A stretch of 64,000 bases of DNA from Candida dubliniensis CD36 (taxonomy: Eukaryota; Ascomycota; Pichiomycetes; Serinales; Debaryomycetaceae). Under the pieces are notes generated by a model. That model was not told where the DNA came from and did not search any database. It worked only from the letters and a program-made list of their open reading frames with translations. Of this stretch, positions 1-9,973 are shown piece after piece (positions within the stretch are counted from its first letter, which is position 1; each line of letters opens with the position of its first letter). A program made the translations under genes and the position numbers. The stretch is taken from contig NC_012861.1 of the NCBI RefSeq assembly GCF_000026945.1, forward strand, positions 248,001 through 312,000, read 5' to 3'.

Positions 1-1111
1 GCGTGCAAATGCAAAAAAGAATAGACGTTATAGAAGTTATGATGATGATGGTGGCGACGACTTTGATTCTGACAGAAGAAGAAGAAATAGAGAAGATCGT
101 CCAAGAAGAGACGAGCCTTACGATGCTGAGCTACAACGGGCATTAGAATTGTCAAGAATAACTGCTGAAGAAGAACAAAATCGTAACAGAGAAGATGAAA
201 ACGATCCTGAATTGGAAGCAGCAATTAAGTTGTCATTGGAAGAAGAAGAAATGAGAAAACAAAATAACAATTTATTGGATTTGAATGATGAAACACCACA
301 GCAGCAACAACCTCAATATTATTTAGCAACCGGATTCTACCAGCAACAACCGCAGTTTTATGCCCAACAAACCCAGGCACAACCATTCCAACAATATGAT
401 AGGTTTGGTAACCCAATACAGAATCCAATGGAAACAGGATTATATAATCAACAGGCCTACTATCAACAACAACAGCAACAGCAACAACAACAGTTTCAAC
501 CAAACCAGTTTACTGGTTTCAACTATGCTCAACCACAAGCTCAACCTGAACCTTTACAGTCATTAAAAACAGGATCCAATAATCCATTCGCCATATCTTC
601 TGGGTCAGACAATACCAACAAGCCACCAACTCAATCGTTGAACTCTTTAGCCCAAGAACAACAGCAGCAACAGCAACAACCACAATTCTTTACCCAACCA
701 ACCACTGCCCCACTCAAGCAACAAAACACATCATCATCAAGGTTTAATGAAACTCATGAATTGAATGATTTATTGACACAAGGAACTGGATTAGATACGT
801 TTGGTAACACTGGAGACACTAGAATCCCTCACCAACATACAAAGACACAAAATTTTATAAATTCGAGTGGAACTGGATATAAACAAACTAATAATGAACC
901 AATTAGATTAAGTTCCAATGCTACAGGTAATCCATTTCTTAATACTGGTATTGGATATCAAGGCGCTACACAACAACCACAACAACAACAAGTAGCACAA
1001 ATCAATCCTGCTTATACTGGGTATGGATTTGGTAATGCTCAACCGCAACCACAACCACATCAACAACAATCCCGTAATGGTAATGATGGCCCAAGTTTAA
1101 TAGATATTTAA
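1..1111 (+). CDS. ENT2: Epsin-like endocytic adaptor, 5' end outside window
   Basis: The reading frame is already open at the window edge (codons from base 2), so the N-terminal ENTH phosphoinositide-binding domain lies outside; 369 codons are visible. The visible part opens with a charged linker, then two ubiquitin-interacting motifs: one around DAELQRALELS (bases about 122-155) and one around DPELEAAIKLSLEEEE (about 206-253). A long Q/P-rich tail follows, with CAA/CAG runs at about 464-496 and 655-680. The tail carries two NPF motifs (near 580 and 925) that bind EH or SHD1 domains, an LLTQGTG motif at 770-790 matching the LxxQxTG consensus of Prk1/Ark1-type kinases, and a C-terminal LIDI clathrin-box-like end. 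This order is that of yeast epsins Ent1/Ent2, which link ubiquitinated cargo and clathrin at the plasma membrane. Which paralogue it is cannot be settled without the ENTH domain. Confidence 0.9.
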   Translation, partial: RANAKKNRRYRSYDDDGGDDFDSDRRRRNREDRPRRDEPYDAELQRALELSRITAEEEQNRNREDENDPELEAAIKLSLEEEEMRKQNNNLLDLNDETPQQQQPQYYLATGFYQQQPQFYAQQTQAQPFQQYDRFGNPIQNPMETGLYNQQAYYQQQQQQQQQQFQPNQFTGFNYAQPQAQPEPLQSLKTGSNNPFAISSGSDNTNKPPTQSLNSLAQEQQQQQQQPQFFTQPTTAPLKQQNTSSSRFNETHELNDLLTQGTGLDTFGNTGDTRIPHQHTKTQNFINSSGTGYKQTNNEPIRLSSNATGNPFLNTGIGYQGATQQPQQQQVAQINPAYTGYGFGNAQPQPQPHQQQSRNGNDGPSLIDI

Positions 1112-1241
1112 ACGAGTTCAATCAATCCAAAATAATTGCTTTTTAGAGTGATGTTATATTGGTAAAAGGTATAATTACATCTATGTATCATTTTTTTTTT
1201 TTTTATAGTTTTCTTTTTTCAATTTGAAGTTTAATGTTACT

Positions 1242-1262
1242 TATATATATATATATATATAT
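1242..1262. repeat. (TA)n microsatellite
   Basis: A run of about ten TA units lies between the convergent 3' ends of ENT2 and the BRCT gene, just after a T-rich tract near 1190-1205. It probably falls in overlapping 3' UTR/terminator DNA. The rest of the 297-bp gap shows nothing else. Confidence 0.8.
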
Positions 1263-1408
1263 TTCTTTTGTATTCAGCAGTCATTGAATGTGAATGTTAA
1301 ATTTTACCTTTTCGGTGAGTATTATTATGTACATTAGATATTCCGATATAACTAGATAAATAAAAATGCATATTATCAGTATTTAGCTTAACTCCTCTGG
1401 ACCATCAA

Positions 1409-4117
1409 TCATATTTGAAATTTCTTAATATCTTGTAATTCCATTTTGAATATTGATTTAACACACCAATCCCATTCTAAAATTATTCCTGATCTAATTG
1501 ATTTTTTAAAACTATTAGTCAATTTATTATCTTTTGTCTTATTAACAATCAAAATTATTTTTTTATCACCACCGTTATAATCAGTTTCAATTAATGATTT
1601 ATTCAAATTAATTGAAGTTTTAATTTCTTTATAATGGTTCATTCCATGATCTTTCAATATACGAGAAATAACATCAATTCCACCATTCAAATTACTAGAT
1701 AAATTGAAATTCATCCCCAGGAATAATTTACCCTTTTTATCATGAGAAAGTAATTTCGTTATACCATTAATTTTCACACTTGTTGGATATCCCAATTCCA
1801 AATTTGTATTTTTATTGATTTTATCTAAGGAATAATCATCAATTCTATATTCCTTAAGAACGTTTTCTCCTTTTGATATATGATTAATTACATTGACCAA
1901 ATAATCTGGATGAATAATTTTATCAACTTTACTAAGGCTTCTTAAAAATTTTTCAGTACGTAATATTTTGGGCGCAATCACTGTATTGAGTAAAGAACTT
2001 TTATCCACATCATTAACTATTTTGATACCTATGGCTTGTAATTTTTGTAAATCAGATTTATTCAATTCTATAATTTGTTCACAACCCGTCATTATTGCAA
2101 TAATGTGGTAATGTGTAGGTTTCTTGGCTTTCAGAATTCCAGATTGACTCAGTTCTTTAGTTTCATCAAGATTTTCTACTTCCTCTTCTTCTTCTTCTTC
2201 TTCATCATCCTCCCCCTCCTCCTTGTCGGTATGCTTCCTTTTTTTCAGAGGCGTCAATGATCCTTCCAACTGATCCATATAACTTTTCATTTTACGACTA
2301 CTCTTTGCCATCTCTTGATAAGCGATTAAATCAGACATATTGTCGTGAAGTTTGGCAGCTGCTTTTTTAGCAGCCGATCGTCCTCCGTATCTCGAGGAAA
2401 AATTATTCGTCGCTGTTGCTACTATTGGCGATGTTAAAGGTTCTGGGGAGAATTCTTTCTGTGCTGGCAGCAATTTCAATTCTGGAGTGGTTTCAGTGGT
2501 TGATTTTAAGGTCTTATTAGAAGTTACAGACATTGGGGATACCTGCTGTTTTGCTGGTTGCAGTGATGACGGAGTGACATCATTCTTTTCTTCTACGTTC
2601 ACAAGTTCAGATACTTGGGAATTGTCCAATTGTTGCTTGGTAGTAGTAGTAGCACCTCTTCGACTTTGGGTGGATTCATCTTCACTCATACTATCATCAA
2701 TGTTTGCTGAACCGTCACTAGCTGATTTTTCTTCATCTTCATACCATAGTTTCAAAACTTCTGCATCCAAATGTGCTCGTCCAACCCATGGTTCCATTCC
2801 AATTGAATCATCACCAAAATTTTTATACTTGTCAAGACCACTATCAACTTTTCGCCATTCAACGTAACAATCTTCCAACCACAAATGGTTTACAACTTTG
2901 ATTTCCAGATTACCTTCGGAATCCACCCATTTGTTCAAAGCAGCATCAAATTTTCTACCTTCAGCCTTCCCACACACAAGATAATCATTTTCTTTAGTTA
3001 AGGTTTTGGTAAAAACACCTCCCATTGTAGTGATTAGCTTGCTCAAATAGGACCGAGCTTCTCCGCTGTAATTGGTAATTGAAATTTTTAACCCCTCCAA
3101 ACCATTAAGAGGTGTTGCTGGTCGAGGATAATACAAGATATTTGAATGTAGAGGTAGTGTCCAACTCTTAGACACCAATATAAAATATAACCATTGTAGA
3201 TTCCCGACAATGATTCTATTGCTGGCACAACTTTTTTTATAAGTATCACCTTGTCGAAATTTCCCCAAATAGATATCAATTTCATTAACATCAAACTTTT
3301 TTTGGATCAGACCACCATGTCGTTCTATTACAAATTTTAATGCGTTAGACGACCGTTGAGATAAATTGAAATCAGAATTTATGTAAAACTTTTTGTTTTT
3401 GAAAAATTGCAATTCAGGATCAACTTCATTTTTTGGTAAGGAATCATTCAATACTTCTGGTAAAATCTCATTTTTCAACACATCATTCGATTCATCATGT
3501 AATATTTTTGCATCGGGCAACAAATAATCCTCCTCATTCAATCTTTTCCCCATTGTTATACAATGATCTATCCAATGAGGTAAAACAATTTTAATACTGG
3601 GTAAATCTCCATTATTACTATCATTGTCGTCATGAATAATACTCGATGCCAAAATCGATTTTTCGTTAGATATGTCCATAGCTATCAAATGGGTGGTATA
3701 CTTGGTGATGTTATCCAAAAATCCTCCTCCAAATGCTTGGGCAGCTGCATAAATCAATTCCTTATCACCTGGAGGCAAGTTATCAGCACAACATATGAAA
3801 CAATCTTTGAAAAAATAAGCTGGGTCGGGATTATAAGTTCTGATATTTTGCATTTTTTGATTACTAATTGAATCATAAACCCATGAAGGAGTCACTATAG
3901 GAATCATTGATTTTATAGCTAGTTCATGTTCAATAAAGTCAATTGTGTTGGATATTATGTGAGTTATTTTTGGTGGGTCCATATAGTTTTTGGAGTTGTC
4001 AAAGTCATCTTTGATATAAATGTTGGCAACATTATTTGCGAACAATAATTGAGATATATCTTTGTCCTGGGTCAATTGCTTAGACTTGATTATTAAGAAA
4101 TTACAATTTTGAAACAT
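1409..4117 (-). CDS. ESC4: Multi-BRCT genome-stability scaffold, Rtt107/Esc4 type
   Basis: A 902-residue protein with BRCT-like repeats at both ends and a disordered, acidic middle. The N-terminal half holds about four BRCT units, the fourth (about residues 340-425) having the typical 'GG' turn and the W-x-x-C/D ending (HLWLEDCYVEW). The central region (about 460-660) is S/T-rich with an STQ site and a poly-Glu run. Two degenerate BRCT units end the protein. This 4+2 arrangement and the length match S. cerevisiae Rtt107/Esc4 (about 1070 aa), a scaffold that binds phosphorylated H2A and the Slx4 and Smc5/6 complexes at stalled forks. The start is the ATG at 4117. An ACGCGT element lies about 170 bp upstream, suggesting G1/S transcription. 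It is convergent with ENT2. Confidence 0.82.
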   Translation of the reverse strand: MFQNCNFLIIKSKQLTQDKDISQLLFANNVANIYIKDDFDNSKNYMDPPKITHIISNTIDFIEHELAIKSMIPIVTPSWVYDSISNQKMQNIRTYNPDPAYFFKDCFICCADNLPPGDKELIYAAAQAFGGGFLDNITKYTTHLIAMDISNEKSILASSIIHDDNDSNNGDLPSIKIVLPHWIDHCITMGKRLNEEDYLLPDAKILHDESNDVLKNEILPEVLNDSLPKNEVDPELQFFKNKKFYINSDFNLSQRSSNALKFVIERHGGLIQKKFDVNEIDIYLGKFRQGDTYKKSCASNRIIVGNLQWLYFILVSKSWTLPLHSNILYYPRPATPLNGLEGLKISITNYSGEARSYLSKLITTMGGVFTKTLTKENDYLVCGKAEGRKFDAALNKWVDSEGNLEIKVVNHLWLEDCYVEWRKVDSGLDKYKNFGDDSIGMEPWVGRAHLDAEVLKLWYEDEEKSASDGSANIDDSMSEDESTQSRRGATTTTKQQLDNSQVSELVNVEEKNDVTPSSLQPAKQQVSPMSVTSNKTLKSTTETTPELKLLPAQKEFSPEPLTSPIVATATNNFSSRYGGRSAAKKAAAKLHDNMSDLIAYQEMAKSSRKMKSYMDQLEGSLTPLKKRKHTDKEEGEDDEEEEEEEEVENLDETKELSQSGILKAKKPTHYHIIAIMTGCEQIIELNKSDLQKLQAIGIKIVNDVDKSSLLNTVIAPKILRTEKFLRSLSKVDKIIHPDYLVNVINHISKGENVLKEYRIDDYSLDKINKNTNLELGYPTSVKINGITKLLSHDKKGKLFLGMNFNLSSNLNGGIDVISRILKDHGMNHYKEIKTSINLNKSLIETDYNGGDKKIILIVNKTKDNKLTNSFKKSIRSGIILEWDWCVKSIFKMELQDIKKFQI

Positions 4118-4288
4118 GATTGAGTGGAATGTGTTGTTTGGATGAATTCATTAAAAGGAGTTACAATTTTAAATGGCAACCATCAAAAGTTTTGATATAG
4201 GGATTGCTAGAAAAGCAAACTGTAAAAAAAAGAATAGAGGAAAGTTTTATAAATGTCAAAACAATGCGAAGAAACGTTTTAACACGCG

Positions 4289-4294
4289 ACGCGT
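4289..4294. promoter_or_regulatory. MCB element (ACGCGT) in ESC4 promoter
   Basis: ACGCGT is the MluI cell-cycle box bound by MBF-type factors at G1/S. A half-match (ACGCGA) directly precedes it at 4284-4289. It sits about 170 bp before the ATG of the minus-strand ESC4 gene, a normal promoter position. Function is inferred from motif and position only. The rest of the 4118-4561 gap is AT-rich and shows no gene. Confidence 0.5.
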
Positions 4295-4561
4295 TTGATA
4301 TTTTTTTTTTGCTTTCCTAAATACTAGCGAATAGAAAAATAATGAAAATTCTTCACCAGAGTAAAAGTCAGGAATGGGTTGCAAAAAAAACTTTCCCACC
4401 ATCAATAACACGATTCTTAATTAGTAATATATATTGTGATAATTAATATACATATGCAAATTATAGGGTAAAGCACATACTCATACTCGTGTTCATCTTC
4501 TTCCATTTCAACATTTTTATGCGTTGTAAAGCTAAGAACCTAGATCAGTAGTCATAAAACT

Positions 4562-6022
4562 TTACGCTTCTTCTCTTTCTTCGTCGTCATCTTCTAAAGT
4601 TAGCCTATGAGTCGACAATCGTTCATCAAATAAATCTCTTCCAGCTGCTTGGAATTTCTTAGCCCAGTTTCGACAAAGAGTACTAGCTCTCATGAATTTT
4701 CTCATTGCATATTTTTTAAAGAATTCATCATGTTCTATTGGAGCAATAAGATATTGAAACATTAATTCAATACATTCTCTCATATCACTGATTCTATACC
4801 CACCACTATAATGAATCAAATTTCCATTCCAAACAGGCAACTTGCCCAATATTAGTCTTGCTAAATACATGGCCAGTGCACAACACAAAGATGGTCTCAT
4901 ACCAATAAATTTGTAATCCACTATAGTGATTTCCAAAAGATATTTCCCTAGTGTTCTTGATTGAACATCATAATCATCAGCTTTTGAAATTCGTCTCAAG
5001 AAATTCATTGGATTAGGATAATTCAAATCAAAGTCAAGAATTGTAAGCATATACTTTTCTGCCTGTACAACTTCTTCCGGAGTATATGAACCATCAGTGA
5101 AATATGCATAATTTTTAACCAGGGGAGAGAACACTTCTTCATATTTGGCTGCAGTGAATAAAGCTGCCGTAGCCAACAATTGTAATTTATCTATTTGAAC
5201 CACTTCAACAGACATGAATCTATCCATTACATTGACCGCCAAAAAAAGTGATTCGGGCAATAATTTGAATTTTAAATGCATTTCAACAAGCCAATCAACC
5301 AATATCGATCTCATTCTTGGTTTTAACAAGGTTTGTTTAAAAAGATATTGCAGATCAGGTAACATTCGTGTTTCTAATTCGTAATAATATGAAAATATTT
5401 CGTTAACGTATTCACTAACCATTAATTGATCATCACTATCTTCTTCGTCTAAATCCTGCCATTCATAATCAATTAAACGTGATTTCTTATGGTATGACTG
5501 ACTTCTTTCCCCTATCTCAGGCTGTGATACTCTTAATTTCTCAACCAAATTAGTTGACGACTCTGTAGCTTGTCGTTTCTGTGGTAATCGAGATGGAACT
5601 GCCAAAGAAGCTAGTCTATTGGCGTCATTATTACTGCCACTGCCACTGCTACTGCTACTGCTACTGCTGGCATTATTGTTGTTATCACTGGCAATGGGTA
5701 TTGGTCTAGATGGCCGGTGTTGCTGTTTTTGTAGTGGTGCATTGTCTCCACCCAATGGTTTTCTTTTAGTAGCTGGTTTGGTGTTTGTTATGTATTGATT
5801 TGAAACATCGCCCAAATACTGACGTGTATTGACATGAGAAACTCCTTCAGATGATGTTACGGAGATATGAGGTGGAGATGAAACTTGCTGTTGTGATGGT
5901 TGTTCATGCTGAGGGTTGGATATAGTTGTATTCTTATTGGTAGTTATCGACTCTTGATGCTGTGCTTTTGATCTAGTAAGTCTAAACTCATTTTCATTAT
6001 TGGTTTTAGTGACTTGTGGCAT
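4562..6022 (-). CDS. CLB2: G2/M B-type cyclin
   Basis: The frame runs open upstream to 6109, but the first ATG is at 6022, giving 486 residues. The N-terminal 200 residues are low-complexity (Q, N and S runs) and contain a destruction box, RQYLGDVSN, fitting RxxLxxxxN at about residue 66. This is the signal for APC/C degradation. The C-terminal half is a double cyclin fold: cyclin box N at about 210-340 includes MRSILVDWLVEMH and the conserved KYEE, and box C follows. It would activate the mitotic CDK Cdc28/Cdk1. Candida has two mitotic B cyclins, Clb2 and Clb4. I choose CLB2 from remembered gene order around APT1 and SPT5, so B cyclin is firm and the paralogue is less so. A 3.95-kb gene-free region lies upstream, implying an elaborate promoter or long leader. 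Confidence 0.85.
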   Translation of the reverse strand: MPQVTKTNNENEFRLTRSKAQHQESITTNKNTTISNPQHEQPSQQQVSSPPHISVTSSEGVSHVNTRQYLGDVSNQYITNTKPATKRKPLGGDNAPLQKQQHRPSRPIPIASDNNNNASSSSSSSSGSGSNNDANRLASLAVPSRLPQKRQATESSTNLVEKLRVSQPEIGERSQSYHKKSRLIDYEWQDLDEEDSDDQLMVSEYVNEIFSYYYELETRMLPDLQYLFKQTLLKPRMRSILVDWLVEMHLKFKLLPESLFLAVNVMDRFMSVEVVQIDKLQLLATAALFTAAKYEEVFSPLVKNYAYFTDGSYTPEEVVQAEKYMLTILDFDLNYPNPMNFLRRISKADDYDVQSRTLGKYLLEITIVDYKFIGMRPSLCCALAMYLARLILGKLPVWNGNLIHYSGGYRISDMRECIELMFQYLIAPIEHDEFFKKYAMRKFMRASTLCRNWAKKFQAAGRDLFDERLSTHRLTLEDDDEEREEA

Positions 6023-9000
6023 TACTATGGGGTGAAAATGAGAAACAGTGGGTATTGGAATGAGGTAAAAAAAAAATATTCTTAGTCGGTTTCTATATTG
6101 GTGTGTCAATTATAAATTAAAATTTAGGATGGTCGTGAATCTACAAGTTAAGTTCCAGAATAGGGTAATCTTGTTTGATGAGGGTTTGGAATAAGTTTCT
6201 CTGGGATTGATAAAACTAAATTAAGTATTAATAATGAATCATATAACAAGAAGAAGATGTTGGGTGATTGTTAATAGTAAATTCAAGAAAGAAAACCAAA
6301 AAGAAAGAAGAATAAATAGGAAAGCTAATGGAATTTTTTTTTTAAAAAAGGTCTGTTTCTTAATTAAATTTCTCTTCTTGTGGTTGCTCTACCTCTTCTG
6401 GCTGTAGGTAGTATTTTGTAGTTGCAGTACTAGTTGTTGTTGTTGTTGTGTTTTAATTTCACGTTTTTGTAAATTCTTAGGTGTAGGTTTTTTTTTTTTG
6501 CTCTCTTTCTCTCTGTCTGTCTCTCAGTGTCTCCCTTTTGTAATGTTTTGTTTAGTGATTCTTTTGGTTGTTTTTTTTTTTTTTTTTAGTTTTTAGTTTT
6601 CAGTTTTTGTACTATATTTGCTTTTTGGTTGAAGTTTTACTGGTAAGTTAAACTAAGGTATGTACGTAAGGTGGTTGGATGGATGGATGAATGGTTTGTT
6701 TGGTGTATGTGTAAGATTTGAAATTGAAATTGAAATTTTTTTTACGCTAGTGTCTTTCCTTGTTTATTTTATGTCTTATTTTTCCTTTCTCCGTTTCAAA
6801 TCACAATCAGTTTATAATTTGGATTTGTAGACAAGTCGAAATTGGAAAATCAGGACAATAAAGGAAAGCAAAAAAATAAACCAACAATTATATTTTTTTC
6901 CAACGTTGCAACAATTGTGGTGTTAATAGTACAATGAGTGGTGTTAATGGTGATGCTGGTGCTGGTATAATTGCCCAATTTAAAATAATTGCAATTAATA
7001 GATGTAGATTGTTAATTTGGGGAAAAGAGATGAGAAGAGAAAGGGAGGGAGAGGGAGCGATTAGAGATAATTAAATATTCCAGTACTGTTCGTTTACATA
7101 TAAACTAATGTAATAGAAAGTAAAGAGAAGTAGGAAAGAAGAATTAGATTTGATGATGGAAGGACAAAACTTATGTAATGGATGTTTTCTTTTTTTTTTT
7201 TTTCTTTTTCAATATTTTGATATCTACTTAATCAAGTAAGTTGTCAACTTGAAATTTTGTCAAATTCCTTACTCACCAAAACAGAAAAAGAAATTGTTTT
7301 ATATTCTTCCTTTCCTTTCCTCTAACTTCATTCACTTAATGATGATGATGCATTGCTCTTTTTAAGCTTACATATCTCTCCCATTTCTTTTCTGTTTTGG
7401 TTCGTTGGGTCGGTGGTTTGCTGGCTCGTTGGTTGGTTGTTATTTTTTTTCTCCCATTTTTCCAATGCCGTGAAATTTTTTGCGTCTCGTTTTTTGTTTC
7501 TAATTTCGATGTTTTTGGTTAAATCGATTTTTGTAATTTCATTTTCTCTTTTATTGTTTAGTTGCCAACTTTAACCTCCTTACTAAAAATCATTTTTTTT
7601 TTGATTTCTTGGTCTTGTTGCTAAAATCCTACCACCACCACCACTTCTTCCAACCATGCTAATAGCTATTTAGCCCCATTGTTTCATTCTTTCATGACGT
7701 TATTTCTTTCCCAATTTCAGTTCCTTCCCTCCCCCATAGTAGGTTGCATCTGCAAAGCTTTAAACTTACATTTTTAAAACATTTTGTTCGGTGTTTAATA
7801 ATACTCCGTGTATTGTCGACAGCATTGTATACGGTACTTGTACTTGTTCTTGTTGTTGATTGACTGTCGTCGTGGCAATAGAGGTTGTGCTTTGCATTTA
7901 CTTGTTTGGCGCATCTTGTTTGTCCCTCCGCGGTCCCACTTTCTTAAATGACGAGCCCTATAATATAATTGACATTTCTAATTGTGCAGACATTTTTTAA
8001 TTGATTAAATGTCCTTAATATTAGGTATTAACTTTTTTTTGTTTGTTTCATTTTTGATATGGAGCCTTAAAAATAATATATTGTATCATTTTGTGATAAA
8101 GGCTAGTTTGAAGCCTCAGTTCTCCTTACCATCTTTTCAATCTAATTCAACTGTTGAACATTCCAATTGTTTATTCTGTCACCCCCTCCTTAACAACTTG
8201 GAAATTCTATTTTTGTGGAATTTGGTTTCCCATTATCAACATCATCATCATCTGGTGCTTTTTTTTTACTTATCATTGTTGTTGTTCTTGCATCGCTACA
8301 AATTGTTTCTTCTTCCTTCAGATTTCAACGCGTATTGGGCTTTGACATACACAAAGAAAAAAAAAAACCCACACAAAAAAATAAAAAATTTCGAGCGTAC
8401 CACAAAATTCAAAAAAAAAACCATAATATACCCCATTAGGAAGGGTTATAAACAGATCTAATGATTAAGACGTATTTCCACAATTACTGATCTTAACTAC
8501 ACTACACCTCCCATTGCTATCTTCTATATTGATTTCTATAAGTATCAATAGCAATTAGACAATGATCCTTTGTTGGTTTGCTGTAGATCATTATTACTAT
8601 TGTTCAGAAAAGAAAGGAGTGTCAAATGCTAGAACTAATAATGCACTGGAAACACTTATCCGAATCATCCCGTTCCATTAGCAACAATAACAACAATCGT
8701 GTTACAATCAAATACGCTTGAATAAAAAAATAAATGCAATATGCCGATACAGTTTATTTTGGAAAAATAAAAAAAATTTAGACTAGTTTTTAGCTCAAAT
8801 TTCATAAAAATATATGCAATGTAATTCGCATAAACAATTTCGCAACCATACGAGAAGTCTACATGGAAGAGTGTCACGCAAAATTTCAAATTTCAAATAC
8901 CTAGCTTAGTTGCAACTAGGTTAGTTTACAAATGCGATCCTATACTAATCTGTCTTAAGTAATTCCAATTTTAAGTTTGCTTTTTGATCTTGCAATTGAT

Positions 9001-9973
9001 TAGTTTATGCCGTTCGTATAAACAAGCAAGCCTCAATTAAGTAGTTATGCTTGAGTATATATATTTGACTGACAAAGTTTATTACTGCCACTTGATTGCT
9101 AATACTTGGATATTTCCAATTGGATCATAATATTGTCGCTATATTGGGTGAAATAACAAACATCGGGTCAAAAACCAAATATGAAACAATCAAATTTTTG
9201 CTTTTCAAAACACAACTCCTTGTTGTTGTTTGAGGTGGGTCTAGGGCAGTTGTCTGCTTTTTTTTTTTTTTTGTTTTGTTTTATCTTGATACCAATTGAT
9301 TCTTCTATTTTTAGTAATTATAATGGTATATGGTCCAACACTCCCTCCCTCCCCTTTCAAAACTTAATCTATCTGTAGAAGAAGATAATGATACAAGTAA
9401 ACAAAAGAAATAATGTAAGAGAACTTGTGACAGGAGAAAATTCTCTTTTCTTACAATTGTAGGCCCTACATATACACACACCACAATAAAAAAATAGTAT
9501 AGACTAGCTTACATTAAATGGTAATTATATCGACAATTATATAATTACAGTACATCAAGGCATCGAAAGTTGCAACAATTATTAAAAGCAGTATCTATAT
9601 GTGAGACTTGATATATCGGTTCATTCAATCGTAATATCATTGAAACACGCGTAAAGAAAAAGAATACGGAGGATGAAAATATGAAACAACAAGAAGAAAA
9701 CCCCCTTTGGGTTGCACAAAAAGTGCAATATATCCCTTACAAAGAATAAAAAGTTATTCGAAACGTCCCTGAGTTTTGTTTCATGTTGTTTGAGATCTTA
9801 ATTTTTGTTCTTTTCAATCGTTCGTTCGTTCGTTTACACAAAATAGTTCTTGAATCGAATTGGTTTTACATTAAGCGAAAATGATATTTCTGGTTCCAGA
9901 ACAAAACAGAAGGATTTCACTACCACTTTATCCCACCCCATTTGGTTTCTGCATAACACAATCCATTTGCAAA
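6023..9973. other. 3.95-kb gene-free region upstream of CLB2
   Basis: No convincing coding sequence is present. The longest open frame (8009-8461, 150 codons) is hydrophobic/AT-driven and looks spurious. The sequence is rich in poly-T tracts (for example near 6570-6586, 7190-7207 and 9260-9272), pyrimidine runs (6500-6540) and short repeats: GAAATT x3 near 6718-6737, GGAT units near 6675, and CGTT x4 near 9818-9834. It contains a perfect 12-bp palindrome TAGTTGCAACTA at 8907-8918 inside an ACCTAG/CTAGGT inverted pair, and two ACGCGT sites (8328-8333 and 9647-9652). Most of it is probably CLB2 promoter and 5' leader, with the far end holding the 3' UTR of the next gene. Confidence 0.6.

Noticed and set aside
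8009..8461. 150-codon ORF upstream of CLB2
   Set aside because: Composition is hydrophobic residues and lysine runs from T- and A-tracts, frames on the same strand overlap it, and no motif is recognisable.
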